Source of the DNA: Mikania micrantha
Lineage: Eukaryota; Streptophyta; Magnoliopsida; Asterales; Asteraceae
Direction: 5' to 3'
DNA length: 64,000 nt
Assembly: GCA_009363875.1 (NCBI GenBank)
Contig: CM018692.1
Location: forward strand, 90,734,137 to 90,798,136
Shown here in pieces: positions 21,766 to 33,400 of this stretch. Positions within the stretch are counted from its first letter, which is position 1; each line of letters opens with the position of its first letter. A program made the position numbers and the translations under genes. Below the pieces are notes generated by a model. The model saw only the letters and a program-made list of their open reading frames with translations, did not search any database and was not told the DNA's origin.

Positions 21766-23796
21766 TGTCACACCCCCACCTCTCGTCACCTTCGATGATA
21801 TCATTCGTCGTTCTGGGAAGGTTGCGGAAGGATAGTGGTGATGTCCTAGAGATGAGGTGTGACTTACTTGATCCGGTATCACAACACACAGATTAACTTA
21901 AAATACATTACAAGGATCGTTGTTACAATCAAACTTATAGTTTACAACTGAGTTTATTACATCATTTAATTTATTTAATTTATTTAATTACGAGTGTTTG
22001 AAAGTGCAGCCTCACCGTTGGTCACTGTCTCCCTGCAAAATGTTTAAGTTTGGAAGATCAACACAAAGCTGGTGAGATCATAAAGTTCAAATTCAACAAT
22101 ATGATATGATATGTAAGTTCTCCAAATGTTCAGTTCAAGATAACCGTGGGACCCGTATCTAGTTCCTTTCGGACTACTCGGTTCTCGTTCTATAAATATA
22201 CTACCCGTCGGTAGATATCTTAGTGCCTCGTTATCTTAATGTCTATCAATACATTAAGAAGTTCTGGAAACAGATAACAAACATTTACACCAAGGGGAGT
22301 TGCAAGCTCCCGGCAAATGGGTTGTCAGCCGATAGTACTATCATTGTTTTCTGTTCGGCCCCACATGGGTTCACTAGATACAGTTCAAGGAATGAGGACT
22401 TTTAAGTTTCGTGATAGAGTTCTGTTCTACAAACAAAATCCCATGAAATCCACAAGTTCTCAACAAATCACACGAAATCATGCAGATAACAGTGATACAT
22501 ATCATATGTTCCAGAAAAGTTCCACAGTAATACCCCAATGTTTATAAAACATTAAAAAGGAAAGGGTTGTACGAAACTCACCTGAAGTAAGATGAGCAGC
22601 GAAATCACATGCAGATGATAATGGTAGCTAAATTCTGCATTTGTTTATGTTAAATGAATTATTTATGTTTTAACTTACTGATTAGATTTTTAAATAATTA
22701 TTTTAGTGTTATATCATACAATGTATGATAATGTAGGAACCTATACTGATTCAGGTTCCTAATACAAAGTTGATGACACGTTTGATTAATCAAAATAATC
22801 TCAGAGTAACCAAATAGTTAATGCTGTTGATTATGATGCTGAAACCGTTTCTAGATGAATTTATGACTTAGGAATGACCAATCCTTGTTATTGATTACCC
22901 AAATATAATGAAATATCACAATGTGACATTTGAATAGGTTTAATAACAATGTTTAACATACTAATCTGACTGTTAGCACAAACATCAGATAATCGTTCCA
23001 ATGAGTATGTTAACGATTGTGATTAGTTTGAAACACTTGGATTTAACCTTGCATTTCAAAGATTAATCAAACTAATCACCTACATTGTCACAATCAAATG
23101 GTTTAAACCATTATAATCATAGTTATGATTTCATGAAAACCGGGCATTACAACGGATCAAAACAAAGATTTACCTGTTAAAACAGCAAGTTCTTCATTTC
23201 TAGTCAATCCTAGCCATCATCTAGGCAATCATCAACAATCCTAACTATACCATTACGTTCAACTGCAGAACAGCGATCAGAACTTGAAAACTTGTTCCTT
23301 GATATGATCTAGGAGGTTAGAAGCCTTCAAAAACTCAGATTGGAAGCATAAAATTCTCCTGGTATGGGTTTTGAGCGAAGAAGTTCGAGAAGGATCAAAT
23401 TGTGTGATATTTTGCATGAAACCCGAGGTTTTGATCTGATCTGCCGACCTAATACACGTCAAGCGCATCGCCCTGAGTGGCTTCTTGGTCTGGGGCGTAG
23501 CGCGTGAGAAAACAAATCCCAGATCTTTTATTCCTTCCACGCGTACCGCCTAGCGTGGATGTCCGGCGCTAGGCGTACCGCCTGGCCCCTTTGACTTTGA
23601 AATTTTTGTACTTTTCTTCGTTTTGCGATTCCGGATAATCCGTAACTCCGTTTCGCGCATGGTTTTCGCCTATGTTCACCATTTCTTTCATACTATCCAC
23701 CTGTAATAATTACAATATCTAAATCAACGTGGATTTCTAGCACGACCAAATGTGCTCACGTCATTGATGACGTAATTCTCAAATGCAATTGTCACT
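21766..23796 (-). repeat. 5' LTR of element C
   Basis: 2031 bases, beginning TGTCACACCCCC on the plus strand and ending ...AATTGTCACT, where the partner LTR ends CACA. It preserves the empty insertion site of solo LTR B2 (about 22770-22790). The minus strand has a perfect donor consensus CAG|GTGAGT at 22576-22584 and the cgcctagcg/cgctaggcg hairpin at about 23545-23585. No coding region. Confidence 0.95.
22576..22584 (-). promoter_or_regulatory. 5' splice-donor consensus in 5' LTR of element C
   Basis: CAG|GTGAGT on the sense strand. With the acceptor-like site just before gag (about 19407) it would define a leader intron of about 3.2 kb spanning the primer-binding site, extra ORF and minisatellite. 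Inference from sequence only. Confidence 0.35.
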
Positions 23797-23801
23797 ATCT
23801 T

Positions 23802-25877
23802 GATCTACTCCAAAAGCAAATCTGAACATGAACAACACCTTAAATTGGTTTTGGAACTCTTAAGAAAAGAGCAACTGTATGCCAAATTCTTTAAATGTGA
23901 ATTTTGGCTTAAGGAAGTTCAATTCTTAGGGCACAAAGTCAACGAAAAGGGTGTTCATGTGGATCTGACAAAGACTGAAGCTGTTATGAATTGGAGTACA
24001 TCAAAGACTCCAAACGAGATTCGTTCATTTCATGGACTTGCGGGTTACTATCGACGATTTATTGCCAATTTCTCAAGGATTGTTGTTCCACTCACCGCCT
24101 TGACTCATAAGGACAATCCTTATGAATGGGGGCCAAAACAAAAAGAAGCATTCCAAATGCTAAAGCAAAAGCTTTGTGATGCTCCTATTTTGACTCTTCT
24201 TGATGGAAACAATGACTTCGAGGTTTATTGTGATGCGTCTAATCAAGGACTCGGTTGTGTTCTCATGCAATGAGGAAAGGTTATTGCTTACGCATCGAGA
24301 CAATTGAAGGTTCACGAAAAGAACTACACCACTCACGATCTTGAACTCCGTGCTGTTGGATTTGCCTTAAAGATTTGGAGGCAGTATCTCTATGGCACAA
24401 AATGTGTGGTCTTCACTTATCACAAAAGCCTTCAACGTATTCTTCATCAAAAAGAACTCAACATGAGGCGACGGCATTGGGTTGAACTTTTAAATGATTA
24501 CGATTGCGAGATTCGTTATCATCCTGACAAAGCCAACGTTGTAGCTGATGCACTTAGCATTCGAATCCAATCAAGTCTTCATAACAAGATCTACGAGGCT
24601 CAACAAATCTCTTTGACCCAAGGCAATTTTCATGATGAAATGTCTTGTGGTGCCAACCTGCAATTAGAAACCAAGTCTGATGGTTTACTCTAGTTCTTGA
24701 ATCGTATTTGAATTCCCAATCGTAATGATCTTCGAATTACTGTCATGAACGAGGCACACAAGTCTCGTTACTCTATTCATCTTGGAGTAGACAAGATGTA
24801 TCAAGATCTTCGAGTCCTTTATTGGTGGCCCGACATGAAGAAAGATATTGCCGAGTATGTTACTAAATGTTTGACTTGGTTTAAAGTCAAAGCCGAGCAC
24901 CAACGACCTTCGGGATTGCTTGTTCAACCTGAAATTTCCATGTTGAAATGGGAAAACGTCTCTATGGACTTCATCACTAAACTACCAAGAAATTCTAAGG
25001 GTCATGACAGTATATGGGTAATCATTGAACGTTTGACTAAATCGACTCATTTATTACTGATTCGCAAGAAAATTTTCCAGCGTGAAAGTTAGATCGTATC
25101 TATACTGATGAGATAGTAAGCCGACATGGCATACGTTTTAGCATCATATCTGATCGTGATGCTCGATTCACTGCTCGTTTTTAGGAATCTCTACACGAAT
25201 CGTTCGGTACTCGATTGGATCTTAGCACGGCTTGTCATCCTCAAACGGATGGTCAAACCGAGAGAACTATTCAAACCCTTGAAGACATGCTTAGAGCTTG
25301 TGCCATTGCTTTTGTGGCAATTGGGATAACCATCTACCGCTTGTCGAGTTCTCGTATAACAATAGCTATCATGCGATTATCGACATGGCGCGTTTCGAAG
25401 CTCTTTATGGTCATAAGTGTTGATCGCCTATTTCTTGGAACGAGATGGGTGAGACTCAAATCATCGGTCCCGAACTGATTCAAAAAACGACCGACAAGAT
25501 TCGTCTAATTCGCGACAACTTGTTAGCTGCTCGCTACGTGGGTCCTTTTAAAGTTCTTGAAAGAATTGGGAAGGTAGCCTACAAGCTTGATCTAAGACAA
25601 GACTTAGAAACATTCATCCAACATTCCATGTGTCAAACTTGAAGAAATGTCTCGCCGATGATAGTCTACATGTACCTCTTGATGATGTTCGCATTGATAA
25701 GTCGATGAACATTATTGAAAAACCGGTAGAGATCATGGATCTTCATGTCAAACAACTCAAGCGAAGCTGAATTCCGATTGTCAAAGTTCGTTGGGAATCG
25801 AAGCATGGTCACGAGTTCTCTTGGGAACGCGAAGACCAAATGAAGTTGAAGTATCCACATTTGTTTTTTATAGTTTC
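23802..25877 (+). pseudogene. RT second half, RNase H, integrase and chromodomain-like tail, element 1
   Basis: The pol gene resumes exactly where element C interrupts it: IYSKSKSEHEQHLKLVLELL continues the catalytic box at 8101. RT thumb: FHGLAGYYRRFIANFSR. RNase H: VYCDASNQG, a TGA stop at 24271, HDLELRAVG, then VVFTYHKSL, where Tyr replaces a catalytic Asp. Integrase: AHKSRYSIHLG ... KCLTWFKVKAEH, where the last zinc-binding Cys is Trp. Next come SMDFITKLPRNSKGHDSIWV and, in another frame, ACHPQTDGQTERTIQTLED. A deletion then joins NLLAAR directly to YVGPFKVLERIGKV. The chromodomain-like end is KVRWESKHGHEFSWERED. Many stops and shifts; inactive. Confidence 0.92.
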
Positions 25878-25902
25878 TTCTTAATTTCGGGACGAAATTC
25901 TT

Positions 25903-25916
25903 AAAAGTAGGAAGAC
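25903..25916 (+). promoter_or_regulatory. Polypurine tract of element 1
   Basis: AAAAGTAGGAAGAC directly precedes TGTAACATTTTGAG. The upstream TTTCGGGACGAAATTC is the usual gypsy sequence before the tract. Confidence 0.8.
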
Positions 25917-26160
25917 TGTAACATTTTGAGAATTTTTATAATATTCAAGTTATTTAAGAAAATTCGCAAATTTCGTTCTTCTTAGAATTCCTAATTTATG
26001 TATAATTATAAAGTTTAAAACGTATATAAAGGAATAAATATATAAATAATGATAATAACAATATATAACAACCACAACAGTAACAACAAGTACAAGTTTT
26101 AAAGATTCATAAAGTAAAGTTATTAATAAGAATAACAAATTAACTATGTTAAAACATCCT
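25917..26160 (+). mobile_element. Start of 3' LTR of element 1
   Basis: It begins TGTAACATTTTGAG after the polypurine tract and is strongly AT-rich. The MULE at 26161 interrupts it after about 240 bases. Continuation at 37491-38330 is likely but cannot be proved, because the matching 5' LTR is mostly outside the window. Confidence 0.7.
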
Positions 26161-26235
26161 CCCTATATATATATAGGGGATGTATAATATAGAAACCCAC
26201 ATGAGATTTGCAAACTTCAAAAACCCAATACTTGG
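26161..26235 (+). repeat. Left terminal inverted repeat of the MULE
   Basis: It begins ccctatatatatatagggg, itself palindromic, and then pairs imperfectly with 37385-37470 over about 70 bases. Confidence 0.6.
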
Positions 26236-26389
26236 TCTACAAATTGTCACATCATTATTTCATTTTACTTAAATTATTAAACATAAGGGCATAATTGTCT
26301 TTTACTACATTTGTACTATCACCCACTATTTTATTAATTTACCACATTCTCTCTCATCTAATTAAAATAATAAACAAATTAATTTTTTT

Positions 26390-27265
26390 TAAAATTTCCC
26401 CCCTTCCATTTCCAACCAGATTTTCCCCACATGAATATTTTCGTCTTTTATTTACCCAATACCATTTGCGTTTTCGTTACATCTAATTTACGTCTTGTTT
26501 TTTCTGGTGAAAAACTAAAGATTTTCATTTTTTTAATATCTAATATCTTTTATTTCCACCTTTTACTTTTCACATATTTAATTTTCCCACCTATTTTTCC
26601 CACCATTTTGTTTTCCCCAACTTTTTAAATATTCCCCCTTGATTTCCCACCATAAATTTTACTATATTAATCTTTTTGTCTTTTCCTTATTGTATACAAC
26701 CGATTAATTGTTACATCAAATTTACGATTTTTAATTTCAGCTCAAAATCACTAGATTTAAATTTTTAATTTTTCCCCACCTTTTTTTTCTACTTGCTTTT
26801 CCCACCATTTTTTTATCTAACTTTTTAAATATTCACTCCCTTCCATTTCCCACCAGATTTCCCCCATATGAATATTTTCTTCTTTTATTTACCCAATACC
26901 ACTTGCGTTTTCGTTACATCTAATTTACGTCATTTTTTTTCTGATGAAAAACTAAAGATTTTCTTTTTTTTAATATTTAATATCTTTTATTTCCACCTTT
27001 TACTTCCCCACCTTTAATTTTCCCACCTATTTTTCCCACCATTTTGTTTTCTCCAACTTTTTAAATATTTCCTCCTTGATTTCCCACCATAAATTATACT
27101 ATATTAATCTTTTTGTCTTTTCCTTATTATATACAGCCGATTAATTGTTACATCAAATTTACGATTTTTAATTTCAGCTCAAAACCACTAGATTTAAATT
27201 TTTAATTTTTCCCCATCTTTTTTTTACCACATGCTTTTCCCACATTTTTTTATCTAACATTTTAA
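26390..27265. repeat. 437-bp tandem duplication upstream of the transposase
   Basis: Two adjacent copies (about 26390-26825 and 26828-27265) share cttccatttcc, atgaatattttc, acccaatacca, gcgttttcgttacatctaat and the following text, with about 5-8% differences. The atgaatatt word lies at 26431 and 26868. Extremely T/C-rich, probably the promoter or 5' UTR region. Each copy carries two GTTACAT words. Confidence 0.85.
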
Positions 27266-27464
27266 ATATTCACTCGCTTTTCAAATGGCTACTGGATTTA
27301 TGTTACTGTTTTACATGTTACATCAATTTTACATTTTTCGAGCTTTTTTTTTCTATATTTATTGTTATACCTAACACATCCTACACATTGCTTATATATA
27401 TAAGTATCCACACTTTAACATTTCATTGCCAACCAATACTTTGTTTCACCATTAATTTTCAAGC

Positions 27465-27957
27465 ATGTCAAGCTCTAAAAAAAAATATCCAATGTCCGTC
27501 AAAGTAGAAGATCCAGAAGATAAAACCAACATTAGGCGTATACCAAGCATGTCAAGCTCTAAAAAAAATCTCCAATGTCTGTCCAAGAAGAAGTTCCAGA
27601 GATAAAACACACATTAGGCGTATACCAAAGCCCGCTGCTACATACGTTGATAAAATATCCAACAATGAGCCAACATCTTTGATAAAAGTCGAGAAAGTTG
27701 ATTTTCCATTTGATTACGGTCCATTTGATGATGAATGGGTTCTGAATTACAAATTTGATGATTCTATTGTTCAAAGACCCACAAATTCTTTTCCCAAACT
27801 AGAAGAAGATGATATGTCTACTGTTTCTGTTGATGCTATGTCACCCGTTTTTGTTGAATCATTGAACACTCTAATTGGTTGGGCGAACCACAATCCTCAT
27901 GAAGACGAACAAAGTATCGATTCTGATAATCTTACAGAGTGGGATAACTTATATTAG
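27465..27957 (+). CDS. Small unrecognised ORF region upstream of MULE transposase
   Basis: ATG at 27465 (MSSSKKKYPM...) starts a stretch duplicated 84 bases later (ATG at 27549), after which frames are lost. A second open stretch (about 27622-27957) encodes a short acidic protein with KVDFPFDYGPFDDEWVLNYK and ends WDNLY-stop. It could be a first exon of the transposase gene or a separate small gene. I recognise no family. Confidence 0.4.
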
Positions 27958-28559
27958 TTATGTTGTTATAATTCTCTATCTTAATTGTTTATCCTATTTT
28001 TGACTAATCTGAAATGTTGTTATATTTTTCTATCTTAATTTTTTATCCTATTTTTGACTAATCTAATAGTTTTAATATTCCTTTTCTTATATAATATTTC
28101 AAATAATTAAAAATTAATTAAAAGTTTCTTTGTTACGTCCTTTTTACAGACAGTTTAATAAATCATTTTTTTTTGTTTAGCATTTTTTAAATTTCAAAGG
28201 ATTTTAATTCAGCAATTGTTGTATTTGTAAAACAAAAGTTAAAAAGTATATGTTGAGTTGACATGTTTAAAACTAGTACACAAACATTTAATGTTTGCTT
28301 TATCAAAAAGACAAATCATATTTTTTAATTTGTACTTGTGTACTAGAAGGGTTCTATAGTCAACAACCTTGCAATTGATGTAAACTATATAACATTCATT
28401 AAATGGAAGCTATTAATTAAACCTATAGCAAGCTTTATAAAACTAAAACGTAAGGTGACATCTCCAGAGAATGTGGTTGAGCATTTAACTCATACTATTT
28501 CTTCAAGTTATGGTTGTTTTGAATAATTAAATGAAGGCAACCTACACCAAGATAAAGGC

Positions 28560-30280
28560 AAAGACATTATCTTGTCACCAACATTTGAATGTTATGAATC
28601 TCCAATAAGGACCCAGGAGTGTTTACAATCTTTGGATTACTTAGACTCGTATTCTGGAGGTTTAGTTTATTTGGGTTTTTTATGTTTTTGATGTGTTTAA
28701 CGTTTTTTTCACAAAGACTTCATTTTTTCCAAATTGTAAATTATGTTTTATTATTATTTTTGTTTTCAGAAGTTACTTATGATGAATTTTTTTGTCACGT
28801 TCCAGTCGCCTAATGGAACGACATTCTGGCGTCCTATTGTCTCTTATGACTTAAAACCTCGTATAGGTGCCAAATTTGACAACTTGGAGGACGTATTTTT
28901 GATGTATCAGAATTATGCCAAAGTGTCTGGGTTTTCTATCCGTATTGCCCAATCTAAAAAATGGAAAGGTGTTGTTACACATAAATACGTTACGTGTAAC
29001 AAAGCTGGAAAATCTCAAAGCAAAAGGACTTTTGATACTCTGGTAGAGTCATCACTTAATGTTAGGCAGAGTTCTTTCAAGGTTACTGATTGCCATGCAC
29101 ACATTTGTGTTCAGTTATGCAAAGAAAGTTCAAAGTTTGTTGTTATAAGGTTTGTTGAGAATCATAATCATGCTCTTGTAGATTCATTCAACCGTGATTT
29201 ATTAAAGTCTGGTAGGAAGTTATCATACTCAACCAAGCAATTTATTCATAATATGAGCATGAACAAGATCGGTCCAACCATATCTCACAGGTTGCAAGTT
29301 TCCATGAAAGGAGGGCACCACAATGTAAATGGAACTCCAACAGATTTTAAGAACTTTAGTAGATCTGTTACACTTTTTGTTGGTAATCGTGTTTCTCAGT
29401 TACTTTTAGATAGGTTCAGAGATCGTTCTAATACTTCACCAGAGTTCTACTATGATTTTTTGGTTGAGAAAGGAGAGTTAAAACATGTGTTTTGGGCAGA
29501 TGAGATCTCAAGGTTACATTACCAATCACTAAGTGATGTTTTGTCATTTGATGCTACTTATCACACAAACAAGTATTTTTTCATGAAACCTTTCGATATT
29601 AATTTCGTTTTATTTTTATGAAAACCTATAATTAACCAACCTACCCTTTTTTTATCCAGATATAACATGATATTTGTTCTTTTACTGGTGTTGACCACCA
29701 TAAAAGATGTGTTACTTTTGGTGCTGGTTTGCTAGCTAGTGAAACAATTGAGTCATATAAATGGTTGCTCCAGGCATTTCTTAAAGCAAATTCGAAACAA
29801 CCAGTTCTGGTTTTAACCGATCAAGATCCGTCTATGAAGCAAGCGATTATTCAAGTTTTTCCTCAATCTCGCCATAGACTTTGTATGTGGCATATAATGA
29901 AAAAACTCCCTTCAAAGGTATACATAAAACAGTATGTTACAAGTATGATGTACCATTAATGTAACAAACTAATTATAATTTTTCATTTATACTTTTTGAT
30001 GCAACACGGTTTTTTTGGTTTTTATGTATCAGGTATTTGGTGATTTGTTATAAAACACCACTTTTAGGTCCTCAATTCACCGTTTGGTTTGGAACCTATA
30101 TATAGACACAACTACATTTGAGACAAAATGGAATGAGATGATAACATTTTATCTAATACCTATGAAACTAGATACAACAAAAGTGTATCTTCAGGAATAT
30201 ATAACCAAAAAAAGCCTTCATTCAATGTTACATATACTTTACGTCTTCAAAATAATTGTCTTAACACCTTACACGTAACA
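28560..30280 (+). pseudogene. FAR1-related MULE transposase, truncated at C-terminus
   Basis: The protein resembles FAR1/FHY3-type transposases of Mutator-like elements. A possible first exon (28560-28659) ends at GT. The FAR1 DNA-binding region at about 28806-29170 contains NGTTFWRPIV, LKPRIGAKFDNLED, MYQNYAKVSGFSIRIAQSKK, a VTHKYVTCNK zinc-type segment and FVENHNHAL. The MULE catalytic domain follows: VFWADEISR, LSFDATYHTNK, a GT-AG intron at 29573-29659, NMIFVPFTGVDHHKRCVTFG, VLTDQDPSMKQAI and HRLCMWHIMKKLPSKV. A second intron (about 29918-30032) leads to LVWNLYIDTTTFETKWNEMI. After that the family's RSESEN region and SWIM zinc finger are missing. Two catalytic Asp are visible, the Glu is not, so this copy probably cannot transpose itself. 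Confidence 0.85.
29573..29659 (+). other. Intron in MULE transposase (87 nt, GT-AG)
   Basis: Removing it joins ...CACACAAACAA to ATATAACATG and restores the conserved Asn-Lys-Tyr-Asn-Met segment of FAR1 transposases. The border reads GTATTT...TTATCCAG. Confidence 0.85.
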
Positions 30281-30439
30281 ATAGTAATATAATGTTTTAT
30301 AGAATATTAGATATTGTTGTTAACATTACAATTACTAACCCACAAACATCAAGTTTTAGAAGAACCGTTCGACACCTACTTCTTCTGAGCCTTTGCATGT
30401 ACATCTTCCTTCAGATGGTTTACATCAGAGTCTAGGATG

Positions 30440-33400
30440 TGGTACAAATACTTTCTCCTAAGATTGTTTAGCCGCCCCTTTTTTCTTCATTCCATGGTTG
30501 CTTAATCCTGTGTTGAGCGGTTCGTGGATCCCCATGAACTTTTCCATGTGTCTCGTAACAAATACGGCACAATCTACCACATTTGACCTAGTAGACCAGG
30601 AGATTTTAACCTTCTTAATAACGGCAAATGCAATTTCATCGGTCTTCGGGTGGTTACACTCTTTTACATGGTTGCTTAATCCTGTGTTGAGCGGTTCGTG
30701 GATCCCCATGAACTTTTCCATGTGTCTCATAACAAATACGGCACAATCTACCACACTTGACCTAGTAGACCAGGAGATTTTAACCTTCTTAATAACGGCA
30801 AATGCAATTTCATCGGTCTTCGGGTGGTTACACTCTTTTAGATACCTGAAAAACAAATCTTTCTACAAAATAAAATGATAATGTCACATAAACCCACACT
30901 TGATGTTCAAGACTTAAGTAAATGATATATAACACTAACATACCAGCTTATAAGGGGAGTCTTTCTGGAAGTAATCTTCATGATTTCTTAACCCCACCAA
31001 TGGAACCGAGTCATCAAAATTATCGATAACACAGATTCCAGGATTTCTCAACTCAAAAATTACCAGGTAGTAATGATTATATTCCATTATTGGGAAGAAG
31101 ACAATATCCAGAGGTTTCAAATCAAGCAATTAAATGTTGTTACGAAGAGCCCCCTGGATGTTTGACTTAAATTTGTTGTAACGCTTATCTTCGCTTGATT
31201 CCATGTTGTTTAGCATCCAATCTACCTGTAATTTACAAATACAAGAAAACTTATTTTTTTAAGTACAAGAATCTAATTATTTCCAACCCTATAACTTACA
31301 ACAATTTTAGTGTGTAGGAATAGCCGATAAGGAGAGGAGTTTGATCTCAACCGTTCCTGAAAATTCAAAACTTCCACTAACCCGTCTATGACATTGTTAT
31401 ATACCTCCGTGTCAGGTTTCAGACTTCTAAATCCTTTTTTTGGTTATGTTCACATCGTTTATTGTTGTAAACAAGATTTCCTTGATAAAGATTTAAATTG
31501 TAAAAGATACATTAAATGTTTCATACGATACATAATGCATTTATGTTTGATTATCATTACAACTTACATGTTTGGGTTTTTTTCTTCACCTTCTTCTTTG
31601 AACACATATCTCCAAAACATGTTTTCTTCTTTTGACATCGCCTTATTTATATCCACTCCCCTAATCACATAAGGTGATTTGTTTACACAAGCCACTACGG
31701 TTTCCCTAAATGGGTTTTTCCTTTTTGCTTCTAACTTAGCAACAAGTTTTTACTTTTCTGTGTTATCAATCTCCTTTACTTGAACTGTTAACATTCGCGC
31801 TTTTGCAAAGTAAGTGTCATGTAAATGAACTGTATTTTTAATAAAATATATTGCTTTTACTAAACATACACGGTGCCTCATTTTCTTTTGCCTTCATCTC
31901 TGGGAGTTCTTGCTCTTGGATTTCTTTATCTTATTAAAAATAGATGTAACAATACTGTTAATACCATAGTACATAAAGATTAGCGTTTTTTTAATTTAGC
32001 ATTAGCTTTTTATAAATACCTTGGTTTGACAATTCATCAGGCATAATTTGTGTCATGCCTAAACTAAAGCTAGGCCCATCTGATTTAGCATTTAAACAAA
32101 GTTTAGTAACAAAATGTAACATGAATGTAACACAAGGACAAAAGTAATAAAAGATCGTATAAATACCTTTATTTGTCAATTCAACTGTAATTTGTGTCAT
32201 TCCCAAACTAAAGCTAGGCTCCTCTGATGCATTTTCTAATTGTTTTGACACAATCTTTAGTAACATAATGTTGTTTTAAAATGTAAACAACATGTAACAA
32301 CAGAGAAACATAAAGCACTATGTACAATTTAATGTAAACTAAACATTTCACATTGTACAATTTAAAGTAAACTCAACGTTTCATTTTAATACCTATTTTG
32401 GATGATTCGTTGCCAATTTGTTTTGTCACTCCAAAGCTAGAGGTTGACTTATGCAAGTCATTACCTAAGATTTTTCAAACAAAACCGGTAGGGAATAAGC
32501 ATTATATAAAAATGTATATGAACATTAAAACAAAACACACTACCTTCCTGATTAATCTTGTCTTTTCTACCAACACTAACACCTGCTTAGTTAAATTTTA
32601 CATAATTTAATCATGTTATTGACTAATTTTAACTAATTAAAAAGTACAACACAAACCAGACCTATAATCACCACATCTACATTAGAATGTTCATCAGTAT
32701 CTGTAATTTTGACATCATCAAGCAATTTTGTTACAAACCATGTTACTTGCTACATAACAACGAAATTTTAACACAACGAATTCATACAAAACCACCTTGC
32801 TGGCCATCCCCCAGTTCTTCTTGTCCCTTTTCATGAGTGTTACTTTCGATAGCACCTGTTTTTTTTTTTTAAATTACACAAATAATTTATGTAAACGATT
32901 ATCATAAGTAAAAAAACAAGTACTCTATAGATCTCACCCGTTGCCACATTATCTTCGTTAATTGGTTCATTAACATCTGTAAATTTTGAATGAGCTTGAA
33001 ATTAGACATGTCACTTAATTAATGTAACAACTATTTTTTGTCAAAAATATTTACGCATTTCTACCTGTCATTGAAGCTTCCTGAGTAGCAACCTGAGTCA
33101 GCCCTAGGCTAAAATTTGGCTGATCAAAAGCAATATCTACAAATTTCAAAACGAACCGAAATAGTATTTAGAATAACAACTTTTTAAAAAAGACACAAAT
33201 CAGAAAGCTTACCTTCTATGCCTTGAACGCGTTCTACGTTACTCGTATCTTCACTCACACCTTTTAAGAAAAACAGTTGCAACAATTACTTTCACATTAA
33301 TGTAAACAAGATGTAACAACAAAGAAACATAAAGCACTATGTACAATTTAACCATGTTATCGAGTAATTGTAACTAATTAAAAATTACAAGACAAACCAG

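Larger units (their letters stand above)
8102..23796 (-). mobile_element. Complete Ty3/gypsy chromovirus-type retrotransposon (element C)
   Basis: A minus-strand LTR retrotransposon flanked by the 5-bp target duplication ATCTT (8097-8101 and 23797-23801), inserted in the RT gene of element 1. Read on the minus strand, its order is 5' LTR (23796-21766), primer-binding site, long leader with an extra ORF and minisatellite, gag, protease, RT, RNase H, integrase with chromodomain-like tail, polypurine tract and 3' LTR (14583-8102). The 3' LTR carries a later 4.3-kb solo LTR. The domain order (integrase last) and the C-terminal chromodomain-like segment indicate a chromovirus, probably the Tekay/Del clade. 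The two LTRs are very similar but each has its own deletions of roughly 60-70 bases. Confidence 0.95.
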
